Source: an uncultured Clostridia bacterium
Lineage (GTDB): Bacteria > Bacillota > Clostridia > Oscillospirales > CAG-272
Direction: 5' to 3'
Length of the DNA: 64,000 nt
Assembly (NCBI GenBank): GCA_944381085.1
Contig: CALWJX010000003.1
Coordinates: forward strand, 1-64,000
Shown: one piece after another, positions 8,762 through 17,318 of the stretch
Numbering within the stretch: the stretch's first letter is position 1
Layout: each line of letters opens with the position of its first letter
Program-made: the position numbers and the translations under genes
Notes under the pieces: generated by a model
What the model saw: the letters and a program-made list of their open reading frames with translations, nothing else
What the model was told of the DNA's origin: nothing
Databases searched by the model: none

Positions 8762-9850
8762 TCACTCGCTTATATACGGCAGCACCACTTCTTCCGTCAC
8801 CCATATCGCGGGACGTACACCAAATAATTCTCTTCCAAAGCTTGATGAACTATATCCTCCGTATCCACTTCCAAGCGCCACCGGCGCCCTCGATACATTG
8901 TGTTTTTCTGGATCTCTATCGGTACGTCTGAGCCACCATGCGGCATATATGGCGGGATTCCCCTGTCCTCCGACAAGTCCGTTAGCTTTCGCATACGCTG
9001 TTCCCTCACGTGGGCTCATTGAACCGTATATAAGATCCCCGTTTTGCGTCGTGTTAAGCAGGAAAACCTTATCATATGTCTCGGTGTCCTCAAGGTATGT
9101 CTCCACTATCTTCGCTTTTTCGCTTTCGTTAAAGGCAGTCTCATAAAACTCCCCGCCAAGCCACGCGCGAAGGTCACAGTCTCTCCACAGCCTCGCAGTG
9201 TCCTCGCTGTCAAACCATTTAGCGTCCAGTATCTCGTCGCTCAACATCAGATACTGTCCCTCTTTTTTGTCTATAACCAGCCACTTTATCGCCTCCGCTC
9301 CGTTCTCTATATCATTGTCCTGCTCATATCTGCCGAAATACACAGTCGTCCCCAAAGGTACCGGCGACCATTCAGCTATAAATCCCATATCATCAAGATA
9401 ATTCCATACTCCGGTATCGGAATGTTTTCTTCCGTACAAATGCCATCCGGCGAAGTACCACCCTTCTTTTTTCGCCTGCGGAAGCGTATACCTCTCGTCA
9501 TATTTCACTGTCATGCTCTCAACCTCACACTCACCTCCGTGCAGGTTAAAACTTGCGGTATACTCCTTCGGACTCCAGCGGGCTGTCAGTACGATATCCT
9601 TGTCTATCGGGGTTCCGAACTCCCATTTCTCATCTCCGTTATACCATCCCTCAAAATTGTATCCCAGCCGCTCTGGAGCTATCGGTTCTTCCAGACTCTC
9701 CTTATCGGTCACGGTAACCGACTCGCCTTTGTCGTCATATCCGTACTCGTACGTTACGTTATATACATATGTGCATGAACTCAGCGCAGTCAGCGTTACC
9801 GCCAGAAGCATTACAATGCAAAGTTTTATTCCCGCTTTCTTTGTTCGCAT
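8762..9850 (-). CDS. Lipoprotein with InlB-type repeats and a DUF6273-like domain
   Basis: This 362-residue lipoprotein has lipobox ALSSC with Cys26. Residues about 28-130 hold two Listeria-Bacteroides (InlB B) repeats, recognised by GYNFEGWYNGDEKWEFGTPI and by GWYFAGWHLYG, each ending in a TARW/AEW motif. Residues about 140-360 match the DUF6273 pattern: YFGRYEQDN, then IKWLVIDKKEGQYLMLSDEI, WRDCDLRAWL, DKVFLLN, and a WWLRR-type motif. ATG 9850 follows AGAGAGGG at good spacing. It is the first gene of the operon that continues into the second lipoprotein, ATPase and permease. A surface adhesion or sensing role is inferred. Confidence 0.83.
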   Translation of the reverse strand: MRTKKAGIKLCIVMLLAVTLTALSSCTYVYNVTYEYGYDDKGESVTVTDKESLEEPIAPERLGYNFEGWYNGDEKWEFGTPIDKDIVLTARWSPKEYTASFNLHGGECEVESMTVKYDERYTLPQAKKEGWYFAGWHLYGRKHSDTGVWNYLDDMGFIAEWSPVPLGTTVYFGRYEQDNDIENGAEAIKWLVIDKKEGQYLMLSDEILDAKWFDSEDTARLWRDCDLRAWLGGEFYETAFNESEKAKIVETYLEDTETYDKVFLLNTTQNGDLIYGSMSPREGTAYAKANGLVGGQGNPAIYAAWWLRRTDRDPEKHNVSRAPVALGSGYGGYSSSSFGRELFGVRPAIWVTEEVVLPYISE

Positions 9851-10000
9851 TTTATCCCTCTCTTCCCGATACATTGATTTCTCATTTTAAAACGTATCTG
9901 CAAAAATAAAATCTTTTTATGATAAATCTCTTATATTATTAAGGATATACGATTACTTTTTCGGATATATTTATAAAATATATTAAATATATTTAATTCT

Positions 10001-10029
10001 ATTATAACATGGAATATTTTAAAAGTCAA
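10001..10029 (-). promoter_or_regulatory. Strong sigma-A-type promoter of the lipoprotein/ABC operon
   Basis: On the minus strand, TTGACT (10024-10029) is separated by 17 bp from TATAAT (10001-10006), about 150 nt upstream of the first gene (ATG at 9850). The rest of the 9851-10286 intergenic stretch is AT-rich, and apart from this and the terminator at 10147 it holds nothing I recognise. Confidence 0.8.
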
Positions 10030-10138
10030 TTATTTTTTCCAAAATTATGTCAAATTACGACAATAATTTTAATTTGAATCATAATACAAAAATAAATTGT
10101 GAAAAACACCAACCGAACCGACAGTATATATATCAATA

Positions 10139-10177
10139 CAAAAACCGACTGCCCGACACTTTAAGTATCAGGCAGTC
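10139..10177 (-). terminator. Terminator of the GH99-like gene
   Basis: GACTGCC (10147-10153) pairs with GGCAGTC (10171-10177), extended inward by GACACTT/AAGTATC with G-U pairs. On the minus strand GGTTTTTG follows. It lies about 110 nt after the stop at 10287. Confidence 0.8.
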
Positions 10178-10286
10178 ATATCTTATTTTTATCCGAAATA
10201 TTTGTATGGGAAAATCGGATAATGTTATTTATCAAATTGCAGACATTAGTTTCAGGGAAATCAGATTATCTAAATTAACAGGAATT

Positions 10287-12383
10287 TCAGTTTTCCTGAT
10301 ACAGATAATTGAATCTGCCCAAAGGCGCGCAGTCGCCGTTCGCGTAAAAATCCATAACGTCGTGAGACTGCATATTGTCAGACCACTTAAACTCAAAATC
10401 AAGCTTTGCGTCCTTTACTCCAAGCAATTCCCTGGGGATTTCAATTATGACCGCATCGTCCTTGATTTTTATTTTAGCGCTGCCGATTTTCTGCCAGCTG
10501 TAGCTGTTTTTCTCGGCGGTAGGAAGATATTTTTCTACAGACGCCTTACCCGCTCTCGGAAGAGTACGGTTTATAACAAAATCATACCCCTCCCATCCGC
10601 TCGACTTTTGACGGTCAACATCAATATAAAGAGTCATCCAGCCTTCCTCCGACGGCTCGGTAAGCCGATTTGCGGTCTGAGCGATAAAGTAAATGTTGTC
10701 CTCATCGCGCGCCACCTGAGCTTTGACAATATTGTTTCTCGCGCTGTTGTTTACATAGTGCAAGTCTCCGTATCCGTCCCAGTCGCGGTTTATTGCCGAG
10801 CCCTTGTTGTTCAAATAAACCGGAGCCACATTTTTCCACTGTCTCAAGCTTCCGTTTATATTTATCGTAACCGCCTCGGAAGTCTTCTGTCTTTGAGGAG
10901 CGCCTTTAAAGCGGCGGATATTATGTATCATCTGAAGATAATATGTGTCAAGATATCCGTCAATATCGGGTTCTATATCCCTGCTGTGCTCTCTGTCATA
11001 CTGGTCGACCATAGCGACCTGCGTGGAATTCGGGTCGCTGAGCCACGGCTCATGATATCTTCCCATCTGCCACTCGTTCCACCCGGTTATAAACACAATA
11101 TCAGGGTCAAGGTCTATCGCCCTGTCCCACTGCTCCTGAACATTATATCCGAACTTATACGACTCCTTATCGAGCAAATCAAAACCATGTTTATAGGTAT
11201 AGCTCCTGCCGAAAGTATCCTTATCGTTGAAATGAGTACATATTCTGTCCTTATTTGCGTTCTGTCCGACTCCTACGGTAACCATTTCGCACGAGCCGTC
11301 CTCACGCGCGCAGTATTTATTCTGAGGATATACCTCAAGCCATCCCCACTGGTCGTTTCTGACAGGTCCGCCCGCGTACAACGGCTGTCCGGGACGGAAA
11401 GCGAAGAAAGCGCGGATCTCATCAAGAATCTTTGTGTCGGTTTCACAGATACCTTTTTCGGGAAGCGCTTCGGGATATGCCATTATAAGCGGCTTGCCGT
11501 CTATTCTGAACCAGAGGTCACTGTATCTGCCGGGTCTGTAAAGATCCTGATATAAAACCCTGAGCATATCGTCGCTGGTCTGCATGGGAGCAAAATTGAG
11601 CATAAACGCGACCTGAGGAGTTCTGATTCCCTCCTGTCTTGCCTCATGCAAGCCTTTCAGCAGCGGTTCATACGCGTCTCTCCAGGTGAGGTTCCCGTTG
11701 GTACAGTCAAACATAAGAAAATCGACTCCCGCATTGGCAAGCATTACGGCATGTTTGCGTATAATATACGGGTCGCTGTTCTTATAGTATCCGAAAAACG
11801 GCTCATTCCAATGGCACTGCAAAGGCTCTTCTCCCCACGCGGGATGATTCATGTCATACTCGGCGGCGGGATATTTCTCAAGCAGCGTGCTTACATTGAC
11901 CGGACGGCGCTCCGAGTGTCCCTCACGCCAGGTCCAATAAAATATACCCACCTTTTTTTCGGGTCTGTACCCCTTTACATCTTCAACCGACGCCACTTTT
12001 CTGCCGAGCATATCCACCGCTTCCCAGCTCTGCGAATCTGTATCGCACAAATCTTTTTCGTTTGTGGGAACATAGCCGGCGTCCTTATAAACATCGCTGT
12101 CCATAAGCTCGGCTTCAAGTATATCCGACGGATGACTCAGTCTCAGCTCAATATTATGTACGCCGGATATCCTGTCCGTTTCGCAATATGAAGTGTTTTC
12201 TTTTTCCGAGTTGACCAGAACGCACAATCCTATCGGACTGTTGTCGCAAAATATCTCAGCCCTGACACATGCCCAGGTATTTTTGTTTGAAAATCTAACC
12301 TTGAGGCAATTGCATCCCTCTTTACAGTCATACGCGTCAAGTCGCCATATCGTTTTCTTTTCGTCGGTAATCAAATTACTCAT
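10287..12383 (-). CDS. Glycoside hydrolase family 99-like protein with CBM9-like C-terminal domain
   Basis: This 698-residue protein has three parts. Residues 1-110 look like a small beta-sandwich (VHNIELRLS), possibly carbohydrate-binding. Residues about 143-490 look like a TIM barrel of the GH99/GH71 type (VGIFYWTWREGH, GVDFLMFDCTNG, then ITGWNEWQMGRY). Residues about 505-698 resemble a family 9 carbohydrate-binding or DOMON module (GWMTLYIDVDR, IEIPRELLG, FEFKWSDN). There is no signal peptide, so it should act in the cytoplasm unless exported by another route. It has its own promoter and terminator. Endo-mannanase-like activity is a family-level suggestion only; I could not pick out catalytic acids with certainty. 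Confidence 0.72.
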   Translation of the reverse strand: MSNLITDEKKTIWRLDAYDCKEGCNCLKVRFSNKNTWACVRAEIFCDNSPIGLCVLVNSEKENTSYCETDRISGVHNIELRLSHPSDILEAELMDSDVYKDAGYVPTNEKDLCDTDSQSWEAVDMLGRKVASVEDVKGYRPEKKVGIFYWTWREGHSERRPVNVSTLLEKYPAAEYDMNHPAWGEEPLQCHWNEPFFGYYKNSDPYIIRKHAVMLANAGVDFLMFDCTNGNLTWRDAYEPLLKGLHEARQEGIRTPQVAFMLNFAPMQTSDDMLRVLYQDLYRPGRYSDLWFRIDGKPLIMAYPEALPEKGICETDTKILDEIRAFFAFRPGQPLYAGGPVRNDQWGWLEVYPQNKYCAREDGSCEMVTVGVGQNANKDRICTHFNDKDTFGRSYTYKHGFDLLDKESYKFGYNVQEQWDRAIDLDPDIVFITGWNEWQMGRYHEPWLSDPNSTQVAMVDQYDREHSRDIEPDIDGYLDTYYLQMIHNIRRFKGAPQRQKTSEAVTININGSLRQWKNVAPVYLNNKGSAINRDWDGYGDLHYVNNSARNNIVKAQVARDEDNIYFIAQTANRLTEPSEEGWMTLYIDVDRQKSSGWEGYDFVINRTLPRAGKASVEKYLPTAEKNSYSWQKIGSAKIKIKDDAVIIEIPRELLGVKDAKLDFEFKWSDNMQSHDVMDFYANGDCAPLGRFNYLYQEN

Positions 12384-12476
12384 GACAAATAAACCGTCCT
12401 TTCACGGATTTTTTCGCATACTGCCCGAAATCACTTTAAAATATAAATAATTTTAACTGTATATGCGATTGTGTCT

Positions 12477-12505
12477 ATTTTATCATTAACCGGTCCGCAT
12501 GTCAA
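12477..12505 (-). promoter_or_regulatory. Promoter of the GH99-like gene
   Basis: On the minus strand, TTGACA (12500-12505) and TAAAAT (12477-12482) are separated by 17 bp, about 95 nt upstream of the ATG at 12383. Confidence 0.75.
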
Positions 12506-12548
12506 GAATAATTTTCATTTTTTTCTACGTTTTTTAAATATGTCACGG

Positions 12549-12577
12549 TTGACTTTTGTAATAAAAAAGTATATAAT
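12549..12577 (+). promoter_or_regulatory. Promoter of the RNHCP-ruvX transcript
   Basis: TTGACT (12549-12554) and TATAAT (12572-12577) are separated by 17 bp, about 60 nt upstream of the GTG at 12640. It is divergent from the GH99-like promoter. Confidence 0.8.
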
Positions 12578-12639
12578 AATTATATGTGTAAATTATTCAA
12601 ATTTACGGTTGCGGAAAAGCGCACGGAAAGGTATGTATC

Positions 12640-12972
12640 GTGGAGACAAAAAGATTTTCCAAAAATGACAGCGGATTTGTCTGCGTACACTGCGAAAAAA
12701 AGGTAGAGCCGTTGGGCTATACCTCCCGAAATCACTGTCCTTTCTGTCTTTGGTCTCTTCACGTCGATATAAATCCCGGCGACAGGGCGTGTGAATGTCA
12801 CGGAGAAATGGAACCTATAAAAGTGCTTACCGACGCCAAAAAGGGTTATATAATCGTACACAGGTGTACCAAATGCGGAGAAATACACAACAACCGCGCA
12901 GCCAACGAAGCGAAAACTCAGCCGGATGACATTTCTCTGCTGATAAAACTCAGCGCAAATGAAATTTTCTGA
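12640..12972 (+). CDS. RNHCP domain-containing protein
   Basis: This small cytoplasmic protein has 110 residues. It carries the family-defining RNHCP motif at about 30-34 (SRNHCPFCLWSLHVD) and paired cysteines that suggest zinc ribbons (CVHCEK near 15, RACECHG near 50, CTKCGE near 83). It starts with GTG at 12640, since GGAAAGG lies 8 nt upstream. The molecular function of RNHCP proteins is not established to my knowledge. It precedes ruvX by 53 nt on the same strand, so co-transcription is likely. Confidence 0.85.
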   Translation: METKRFSKNDSGFVCVHCEKKVEPLGYTSRNHCPFCLWSLHVDINPGDRACECHGEMEPIKVLTDAKKGYIIVHRCTKCGEIHNNRAANEAKTQPDDISLLIKLSANEIF

Positions 12973-13025
12973 ATAAATATTTAACGCTACATTGAAATCG
13001 AACTGAAAAAGTCCGGAGATAAAAT

Positions 13026-13496
13026 ATGCACAGACTGTTACAAACAAAAGGAAAAATATTGGGTATCGATTACGGTGACAAAAGAACCGGGCTTGCGGTA
13101 TCCGACCCGACGCGTCTGCTTGCCTTTGGTATCGGCTGTGTCAGCGTCGGCGGAATGCAGAAAACCGCGGAGAAAATATATTCGGTGATAAAGGAGCAAA
13201 ACATAACCGGGGGAATAGTAATAGGGCTGCCGGTCAACATGAACGGAACCGAGGGACAAAGAGCCGAACATGTCAGAAAATTTTCGCGGTACGTCGAAAA
13301 GATTCTGTCGGGGGATGAGCGCGCCCGTCTGCTGCCTATAATAATGCTTGACGAGCGAATGACGACAATGGAGGCGTCAAGATACCTGAATGAAACCGAC
13401 ACAAAAGGAGCCAAAAGAAAAGGCGTTATAGACTCGCTTTCGGCACAGATCATACTTCAGAACGCGCTCGACAGCCTCAAATACATGAAATCATAA
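13026..13496 (+). CDS. ruvX: RuvX/YqgF-type putative Holliday junction resolvase / pre-16S rRNA nuclease
   Basis: This 156-residue RNase H-fold nuclease has the family opening GIDYGDKRTGLAVSD, the central GIVIGLPVNMNGTEGQ, the LDERMTT motif and a C-terminal IDSLSAQIILQ. These supply the conserved acidic residues of the active site (Asp in GIDYGD, Glu in DERMT, Asp in IDSLSA). The family processes 16S rRNA ends in bacteria and resembles RuvC. GGAGATAAAAT precedes the ATG. In many Clostridia it lies next to alaS and a small YrzL gene; here it follows the RNHCP gene instead. Confidence 0.95.
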   Translation: MHRLLQTKGKILGIDYGDKRTGLAVSDPTRLLAFGIGCVSVGGMQKTAEKIYSVIKEQNITGGIVIGLPVNMNGTEGQRAEHVRKFSRYVEKILSGDERARLLPIIMLDERMTTMEASRYLNETDTKGAKRKGVIDSLSAQIILQNALDSLKYMKS

Positions 13497-13683
13497 AAAT
13501 AAATTATTGCGGTAAATTATACTGTTTAAACTAAGCCTACATTGAAAAATAACCTCATGCAGCCAAAAACCGACGGCAGCGAATCGACATTTTGATTATC
13601 CTGACACAAAGGTCTACGGTCATTTACAGCCGCGGACAAAGTGTCAACAGTCCAAGTTATCGTACTTAAGAAAGGAAATTGAA

Positions 13684-14415
13684 ATGGCAAGAAAAAAAAT
13701 AGCGTATCATATTATCGGTTATATATTCAAAACGCTCTGCATGATCTTAATTTTGGGCGTCGTCGGTATAATTGTCTGGAGACTGGTCTCCTCCATCGAC
13801 CCCAAATCCATGAAAACCATCACCCCGAACGACAAAATATATGACGCATACAATGACAACGGGCAGAATCTCACCGTATTCTGGCAGGACCAGAACAGCA
13901 TAACACGCGCAGAAAAAAATTACGGATATTTCTCCGTCACGCGCGCGCTTTTTATAGATGAGGCCGAGCAGGTGCAGGCAGTGTTCAGATACAACAACAG
14001 TACCCTTGAAAGTCTGAAGGATGACTACGGTCTTGAATCTGTCCCGGACAGAAACGGCGACTATTATGACGTAACGCTTCTCGTCGCTTATGATCTGACG
14101 CCGGACGACACAAGTGACAATGACGGAAATGACCCGGACAGTGTCCGTTTCGAGCGTTTTTATGCCTCGCCCGATGTGGTAAAAGAACAAAAATCACTTT
14201 ACAACTATCGCAAGTTCACCTTTGACGGCGTTAAAATAGACGACAGCGTGCTTGCGGTATATGTGGACATCTATTACAACCAAGATATTGATTACGAAAA
14301 AGAAGCTTACGGAACGCTGTGCATATACGACTACGACACCGAAAACGAGAATTACACCATATCCAAAAAGGAAAGAGAAGCCATCGAAAGCTGGAAAAAG
14401 GAAGAGCAAGCCTGA
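13684..14415 (+). CDS. Hypothetical membrane-anchored protein
   Basis: This 243-residue protein has one N-terminal transmembrane helix (about 10-32, YIFKTLCMILILGVVGIIVW). A long acidic domain follows, predicted outside the membrane and rich in Asp, Tyr and short strands (FYASPDVVKEQ, VLAVYVDIYYNQD, TLCIYDYDTEN). An Asp/Asn-rich loop (DDTSDNDGNDPD) occurs near 135. AAGAAAGGAAA precedes the ATG. It ends 35 nt before a strong terminator. I do not recognise the family; the single anchor and beta-rich exterior suggest an envelope protein. Confidence 0.75.
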   Translation: MARKKIAYHIIGYIFKTLCMILILGVVGIIVWRLVSSIDPKSMKTITPNDKIYDAYNDNGQNLTVFWQDQNSITRAEKNYGYFSVTRALFIDEAEQVQAVFRYNNSTLESLKDDYGLESVPDRNGDYYDVTLLVAYDLTPDDTSDNDGNDPDSVRFERFYASPDVVKEQKSLYNYRKFTFDGVKIDDSVLAVYVDIYYNQDIDYEKEAYGTLCIYDYDTENENYTISKKEREAIESWKKEEQA

Positions 14416-14449
14416 CTTTAAATCGGCGCGTCTAATATTCACCCACATT

Positions 14450-14509
14450 AAAAAAGGCTGTCTGCCCGGCATACTTAAAACGCAACAGGGCAATTGACAG
14501 CCTTTTTTA
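14450..14509. terminator. Strong bidirectional terminator
   Basis: AAAAAAGGCTGTC (14450-14462) pairs with GACAGCCTTTTTT (14496-14508), with an inner TGCCC/GGGCA helix. It separates the plus-strand genes from the convergent rsfS operon. Confidence 0.9.
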
Positions 14510-14603
14510 GCAAATGTATAAACCTGATACAAATATTCTTGAGAACGCCTGCAACAAGCATGTGGGAGCTATAGCTCACGGGCTATACCGGCGCCGAGAA
14601 GCG

Positions 14604-14639
14604 GATATATCCCCCGCCGTCTGAGGCGGGGGATATATC
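14604..14639. other. Perfect 15-bp GC-rich hairpin
   Basis: GATATATCCCCCGCC (14604-14618), a 6-nt loop and GGCGGGGGATATATC (14625-14639) form a perfect stem just beyond the rsfS stop at 14663. No T-run follows on either strand, so it may protect a 3' end or belong to a dispersed palindromic element. A second small palindrome, GAGCTATAGCTC, lies near 14566-14577. Confidence 0.7.
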
Positions 14640-14662
14640 ATCATATATTATAGCGTTACACT

Positions 14663-15028
14663 TTATATATCCGTATACAGCTTGTCGAGATTATAAAATT
14701 CTCTTGCCTCACGGTCAAAAATGTGAACAATAACGCTTGAATAGTCAATAACCATCCAAGAGTTGCTGTCTCTTCCCTCGACGTGCGCCGGCATGACCCC
14801 GCAGAGTCCGAGCTTATACTCAACCTCGTCCTCAAGAGATTTTACATGCGTACTCGACGTGCCGTTGGCAAGCACGAAATAGTCGGCTATTACGGTTTTA
14901 TCAGATACCTTTACAATCTTGATATCTTTAGCCTTTTTGCTGTCAAGCACACCGTAAATATGATCCGCAAGCTCCTTCGGCGTGCATCCCACAAGACTCT
15001 TAACTTCTCCGCCGTTGATATTATCCAT
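14663..15028 (-). CDS. rsfS: Ribosomal silencing factor RsfS (Iojap family)
   Basis: This 121-residue protein binds ribosomal protein L14 and blocks subunit joining under starvation. Family motifs are visible: DIKIVKVSDKTVIADYFVLA, SSTHVKSLEDEVE and SWMVIDYSSVIVHIFDREAREFYNLDKLY. AAGGAGGG lies 8 nt before the ATG at 15028. Its start overlaps the end of yqeK by 8 nt, and it is the last gene of the rdgB-yhbY-nadD-yqeK-rsfS operon, a conserved Firmicutes arrangement. Confidence 0.96.
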   Translation of the reverse strand: MDNINGGEVKSLVGCTPKELADHIYGVLDSKKAKDIKIVKVSDKTVIADYFVLANGTSSTHVKSLEDEVEYKLGLCGVMPAHVEGRDSNSWMVIDYSSVIVHIFDREAREFYNLDKLYTDI

Positions 15029-15698
15029 CCGAAAACCCTCCTTCCGTTGTTTTTTTCAGTCTTAAAATCAATTGATTCCTTGCCTCCGTAGTCTCTTTGT
15101 TTATTATCTGACCTTCCTCAATAAGCCCCTTTATCGTCATATCAAACGAAATAAGCATAATCTTATCCAAGTGTTCCAATCTCTCGGTCAGATTCATCTT
15201 TTCGGGATTTGCCCCCCAGAAAAGCTCTCTCAGTTTCACGCAGTCATCAAATTTTCTTGTCTCGTCGATGTAGTCGGCAAGATATACTATCTTCTCCTCA
15301 AGCGACATAAACGCCCTTCCCGTTGTATGATATCTCACCGCGTTTATAACAATTTTATCGGCGAAATCCGGATACAACTGAGGAATCAGCAAAGCGGCAG
15401 TCTTTTCATGCAATGTTTTGGGCGAGAAAATTTCCTCGCGGTCAAATTTAACATGGTATTTTTTAAGCAGCTCCACGTGCTTTTCCGTATCATACGCTTT
15501 TGTGATATCGTGCAAAAGAGCCGCCGCCCGCAAAATATTTTTTCGATCCGGACAGTACAGATCGGAAATTGCCGACGCCATTTTTTCTACCTCCAAAGTA
15601 TGAAGATACCTTTTCTGCGTCATGTTTTTTCCGACCTTTACCCTGAGATCCGCAAGCATTTCTTCGGTTATGTTTTTTATACTGTTGTTTCCGGTCAT
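15021..15698 (-). CDS. yqeK: YqeK-type HD-domain phosphohydrolase
   Basis: This 225-residue HD-domain protein carries the metal-binding residues in HTLEVEKMA, LLHDITKAY and HEKTAALL, then RYHTTGR and LADYIDETR. YqeK enzymes hydrolyse symmetrical dinucleoside polyphosphates such as Ap4A. The ATG overlaps the nadD stop (ATGA) and its own 3' end overlaps rsfS, so the three are translationally coupled. Confidence 0.94.
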   Translation of the reverse strand: MTGNNSIKNITEEMLADLRVKVGKNMTQKRYLHTLEVEKMASAISDLYCPDRKNILRAAALLHDITKAYDTEKHVELLKKYHVKFDREEIFSPKTLHEKTAALLIPQLYPDFADKIVINAVRYHTTGRAFMSLEEKIVYLADYIDETRKFDDCVKLRELFWGANPEKMNLTERLEHLDKIMLISFDMTIKGLIEEGQIINKETTEARNQLILRLKKTTEGGFSDG

Positions 15699-16294
15699 AA
15701 ATACAACCCCTGTTTATATATATATTCTTCCACCTTTTCCGGAACAAGCCCGTGTATGGACTGTCCTTCCTTAATCTTCTTTCTTATTTCCTCGGAGGAT
15801 ATGACCACCGCGGGCGCGTTTATTCTTGTAACGATTTTCCCGTACTTTTTTTTATATTCGGCGTTTTTCTCAATCAGCCGCTTTTTGGTTTCCTCGTCAT
15901 CTTCACGCCTGATATACACCGGGTAACACAGCCTGAAGATTTCCTGTGGTTGATACCATGAGTCAAGCGACAGCATCATATCAGTGCCGCACAGCATAAA
16001 CAGGCGGTCGTCCTCCCGATAAAATTCTCTCAGAGTATCAACTGTATAGCTTTTACCGTTCCTTTTGATTTCAGTATCGCTGACTATAATTCCCTCATGA
16101 CCCTCAAACGCGAGTCTGCACATGTTAAGCCTGTCAGAGGCCGTCGCTCCATTGCTCATCTGTTTATGGGGACTTTGCCCCGTAGGTACAACAAACAGCA
16201 AATCAAGCCACATCTGCTCCATAAAAGCCAAAGCCGCCGCAACATGTCCGTTGTGTATCGGCGAAAATGTTCCCCCGTATATACCGACTCTCAT
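15695..16294 (-). CDS. nadD: Nicotinate-nucleotide adenylyltransferase
   Basis: This 199-residue cytosolic enzyme joins nicotinate mononucleotide and ATP to make deamido-NAD. The nucleotidyltransferase signature is clear: GIYGGTFSPIHNGH at the start, VPTGQSPHK, and VVISSEEIRKKIKEGQS near the C-terminus (the ISST/SxxIR-type motif). The ATG at 16294 gives the normal family start MRVGIYGGTF. A TTG at 16306 that overlaps the yhbY stop is an alternative giving four more residues. It overlaps yqeK by 4 nt. Confidence 0.95.
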   Translation of the reverse strand: MRVGIYGGTFSPIHNGHVAAALAFMEQMWLDLLFVVPTGQSPHKQMSNGATASDRLNMCRLAFEGHEGIIVSDTEIKRNGKSYTVDTLREFYREDDRLFMLCGTDMMLSLDSWYQPQEIFRLCYPVYIRREDDEETKKRLIEKNAEYKKKYGKIVTRINAPAVVISSEEIRKKIKEGQSIHGLVPEKVEEYIYKQGLYL

Positions 16295-16302
16295 ATACCC
16301 AC

Positions 16303-16596
16303 TCAATCCGGAAGTATAATTCTCTTATTTTCTTTGGATTCGCGGTATATTACAAATTTACGTCCGACAACCGCCACGCCTTCCGCGTTCAACTCGGCGC
16401 AAAGCTTCTCGCTCGCGCTCTTTGACGTTTCTTCACAGGTCTCAAGCACAGAAAGCTTTATAAGCTCTTTGGCTTCAAGCGCGTCCGAGACGGTCTTTAT
16501 CAGATTCGGCGTAATACCGCTTTTTCCTATCTGCATTATCGCGTTCTGTTCCGCCGCGACGGAACGCAGATATGCTCTTTGTTTTGACGTCAACAT
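16303..16596 (-). CDS. yhbY: YhbY-type RNA-binding protein (CRM domain)
   Basis: This 97-residue protein has a single CRM domain that binds the maturing large ribosomal subunit. It opens LTSKQRAYLRSVA, then shows the conserved IGKSGITPNLIKTVSDALEA and a final VVGRKFVIYRES. Its ATG immediately follows the rdgB stop codon. It has the standard length of the family. Confidence 0.94.
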   Translation of the reverse strand: MLTSKQRAYLRSVAAEQNAIMQIGKSGITPNLIKTVSDALEAKELIKLSVLETCEETSKSASEKLCAELNAEGVAVVGRKFVIYRESKENKRIILPD

Positions 16597-17202
16597 TTAT
16601 TTACTCTCTTTCTGTATTTCCTTTAAAGCCTGTGCCAACAATTTTATGGCTTTTCCCCTATGGCTTACCGAATTTTTTTCAACGGCGCTCACCTCCGCCA
16701 AGGTTTTCTTAAACGGAGGATAATAGAACAACGGGTCATATCCGAAGCCGCCGTCTCCTTTGCCCGCATATGTAATCTCCCCTTCAACCTCGCCTCTCAC
16801 GATTATATTTTCATGTTCCCAACAAGGAAAAACACAGGCAATGCAACAGACAAATCTCGCCCGTCTGTCGGTCACACCCTCAAGATTTTTAAGCAGCAAA
16901 ATATTGTTGGCCTCATCGTTCCCATGCTCTCCCGCATACCTTGCCGAATAAACTCCGGGAGCGTTTCCCAGGGCGTCCACTTCAAGACCCGAATCGTCGC
17001 CGACTCCCACATAGCCTGACGCGGCGGCGGCATTGGCTTTTATAAGCGCGTTTTCCTCAAAGGTCTTTCCGTTTTCCTCAATCTCGCCATACATTCCCAC
17101 ATCATCCAGAGAAAGTATTTCTATCCCATCTATATATTCCGAAAGCAGTGTCTGTAGCTCCGATATTTTCTTCTGATTTCTTGAAGCAAGTACAATTTTC
17201 AT
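16597..17202 (-). CDS. rdgB: XTP/dITP diphosphatase (RdgB/HAM1)
   Basis: This 201-residue enzyme removes non-canonical purine triphosphates (ITP, XTP). Motifs visible: LASRNQKKISEL, GKTFEENALIKA, GDDSGLEVDALGNAPGVYSA, GDGGFGYDPLF and NSVSHRGKAI. The ATG at 17202 is preferred; a GTG at 17211 would add three residues but lacks a better ribosome site. It is the first gene of the five-gene operon. I could not identify a convincing promoter in the roughly 210 nt upstream. Confidence 0.95.
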   Translation of the reverse strand: MKIVLASRNQKKISELQTLLSEYIDGIEILSLDDVGMYGEIEENGKTFEENALIKANAAAASGYVGVGDDSGLEVDALGNAPGVYSARYAGEHGNDEANNILLLKNLEGVTDRRARFVCCIACVFPCWEHENIIVRGEVEGEITYAGKGDGGFGYDPLFYYPPFKKTLAEVSAVEKNSVSHRGKAIKLLAQALKEIQKESK

Positions 17203-17318
17203 ATAAGTCACACCGAAGAACCGATTAAAAGCGTTTTAATCCAAAACAATAAACCGGTTATCCGCAACCTTTCCGACTAAAGTATAATAAGTTAATTCAG
17301 TCAATACCTGCAGTTCAT

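Noticed and set aside
10047-11555. A 502-codon open frame on the plus strand
   Set aside because: It lies antisense to the GH99-like gene and reads as a low-quality mirror of its codons; no ribosome site or recognisable domain.
12580-13047. A 155-codon minus-strand frame opposite the RNHCP gene
   Set aside because: The plus-strand RNHCP protein has the defining motif, promoter and ribosome site; the opposite frame has none.
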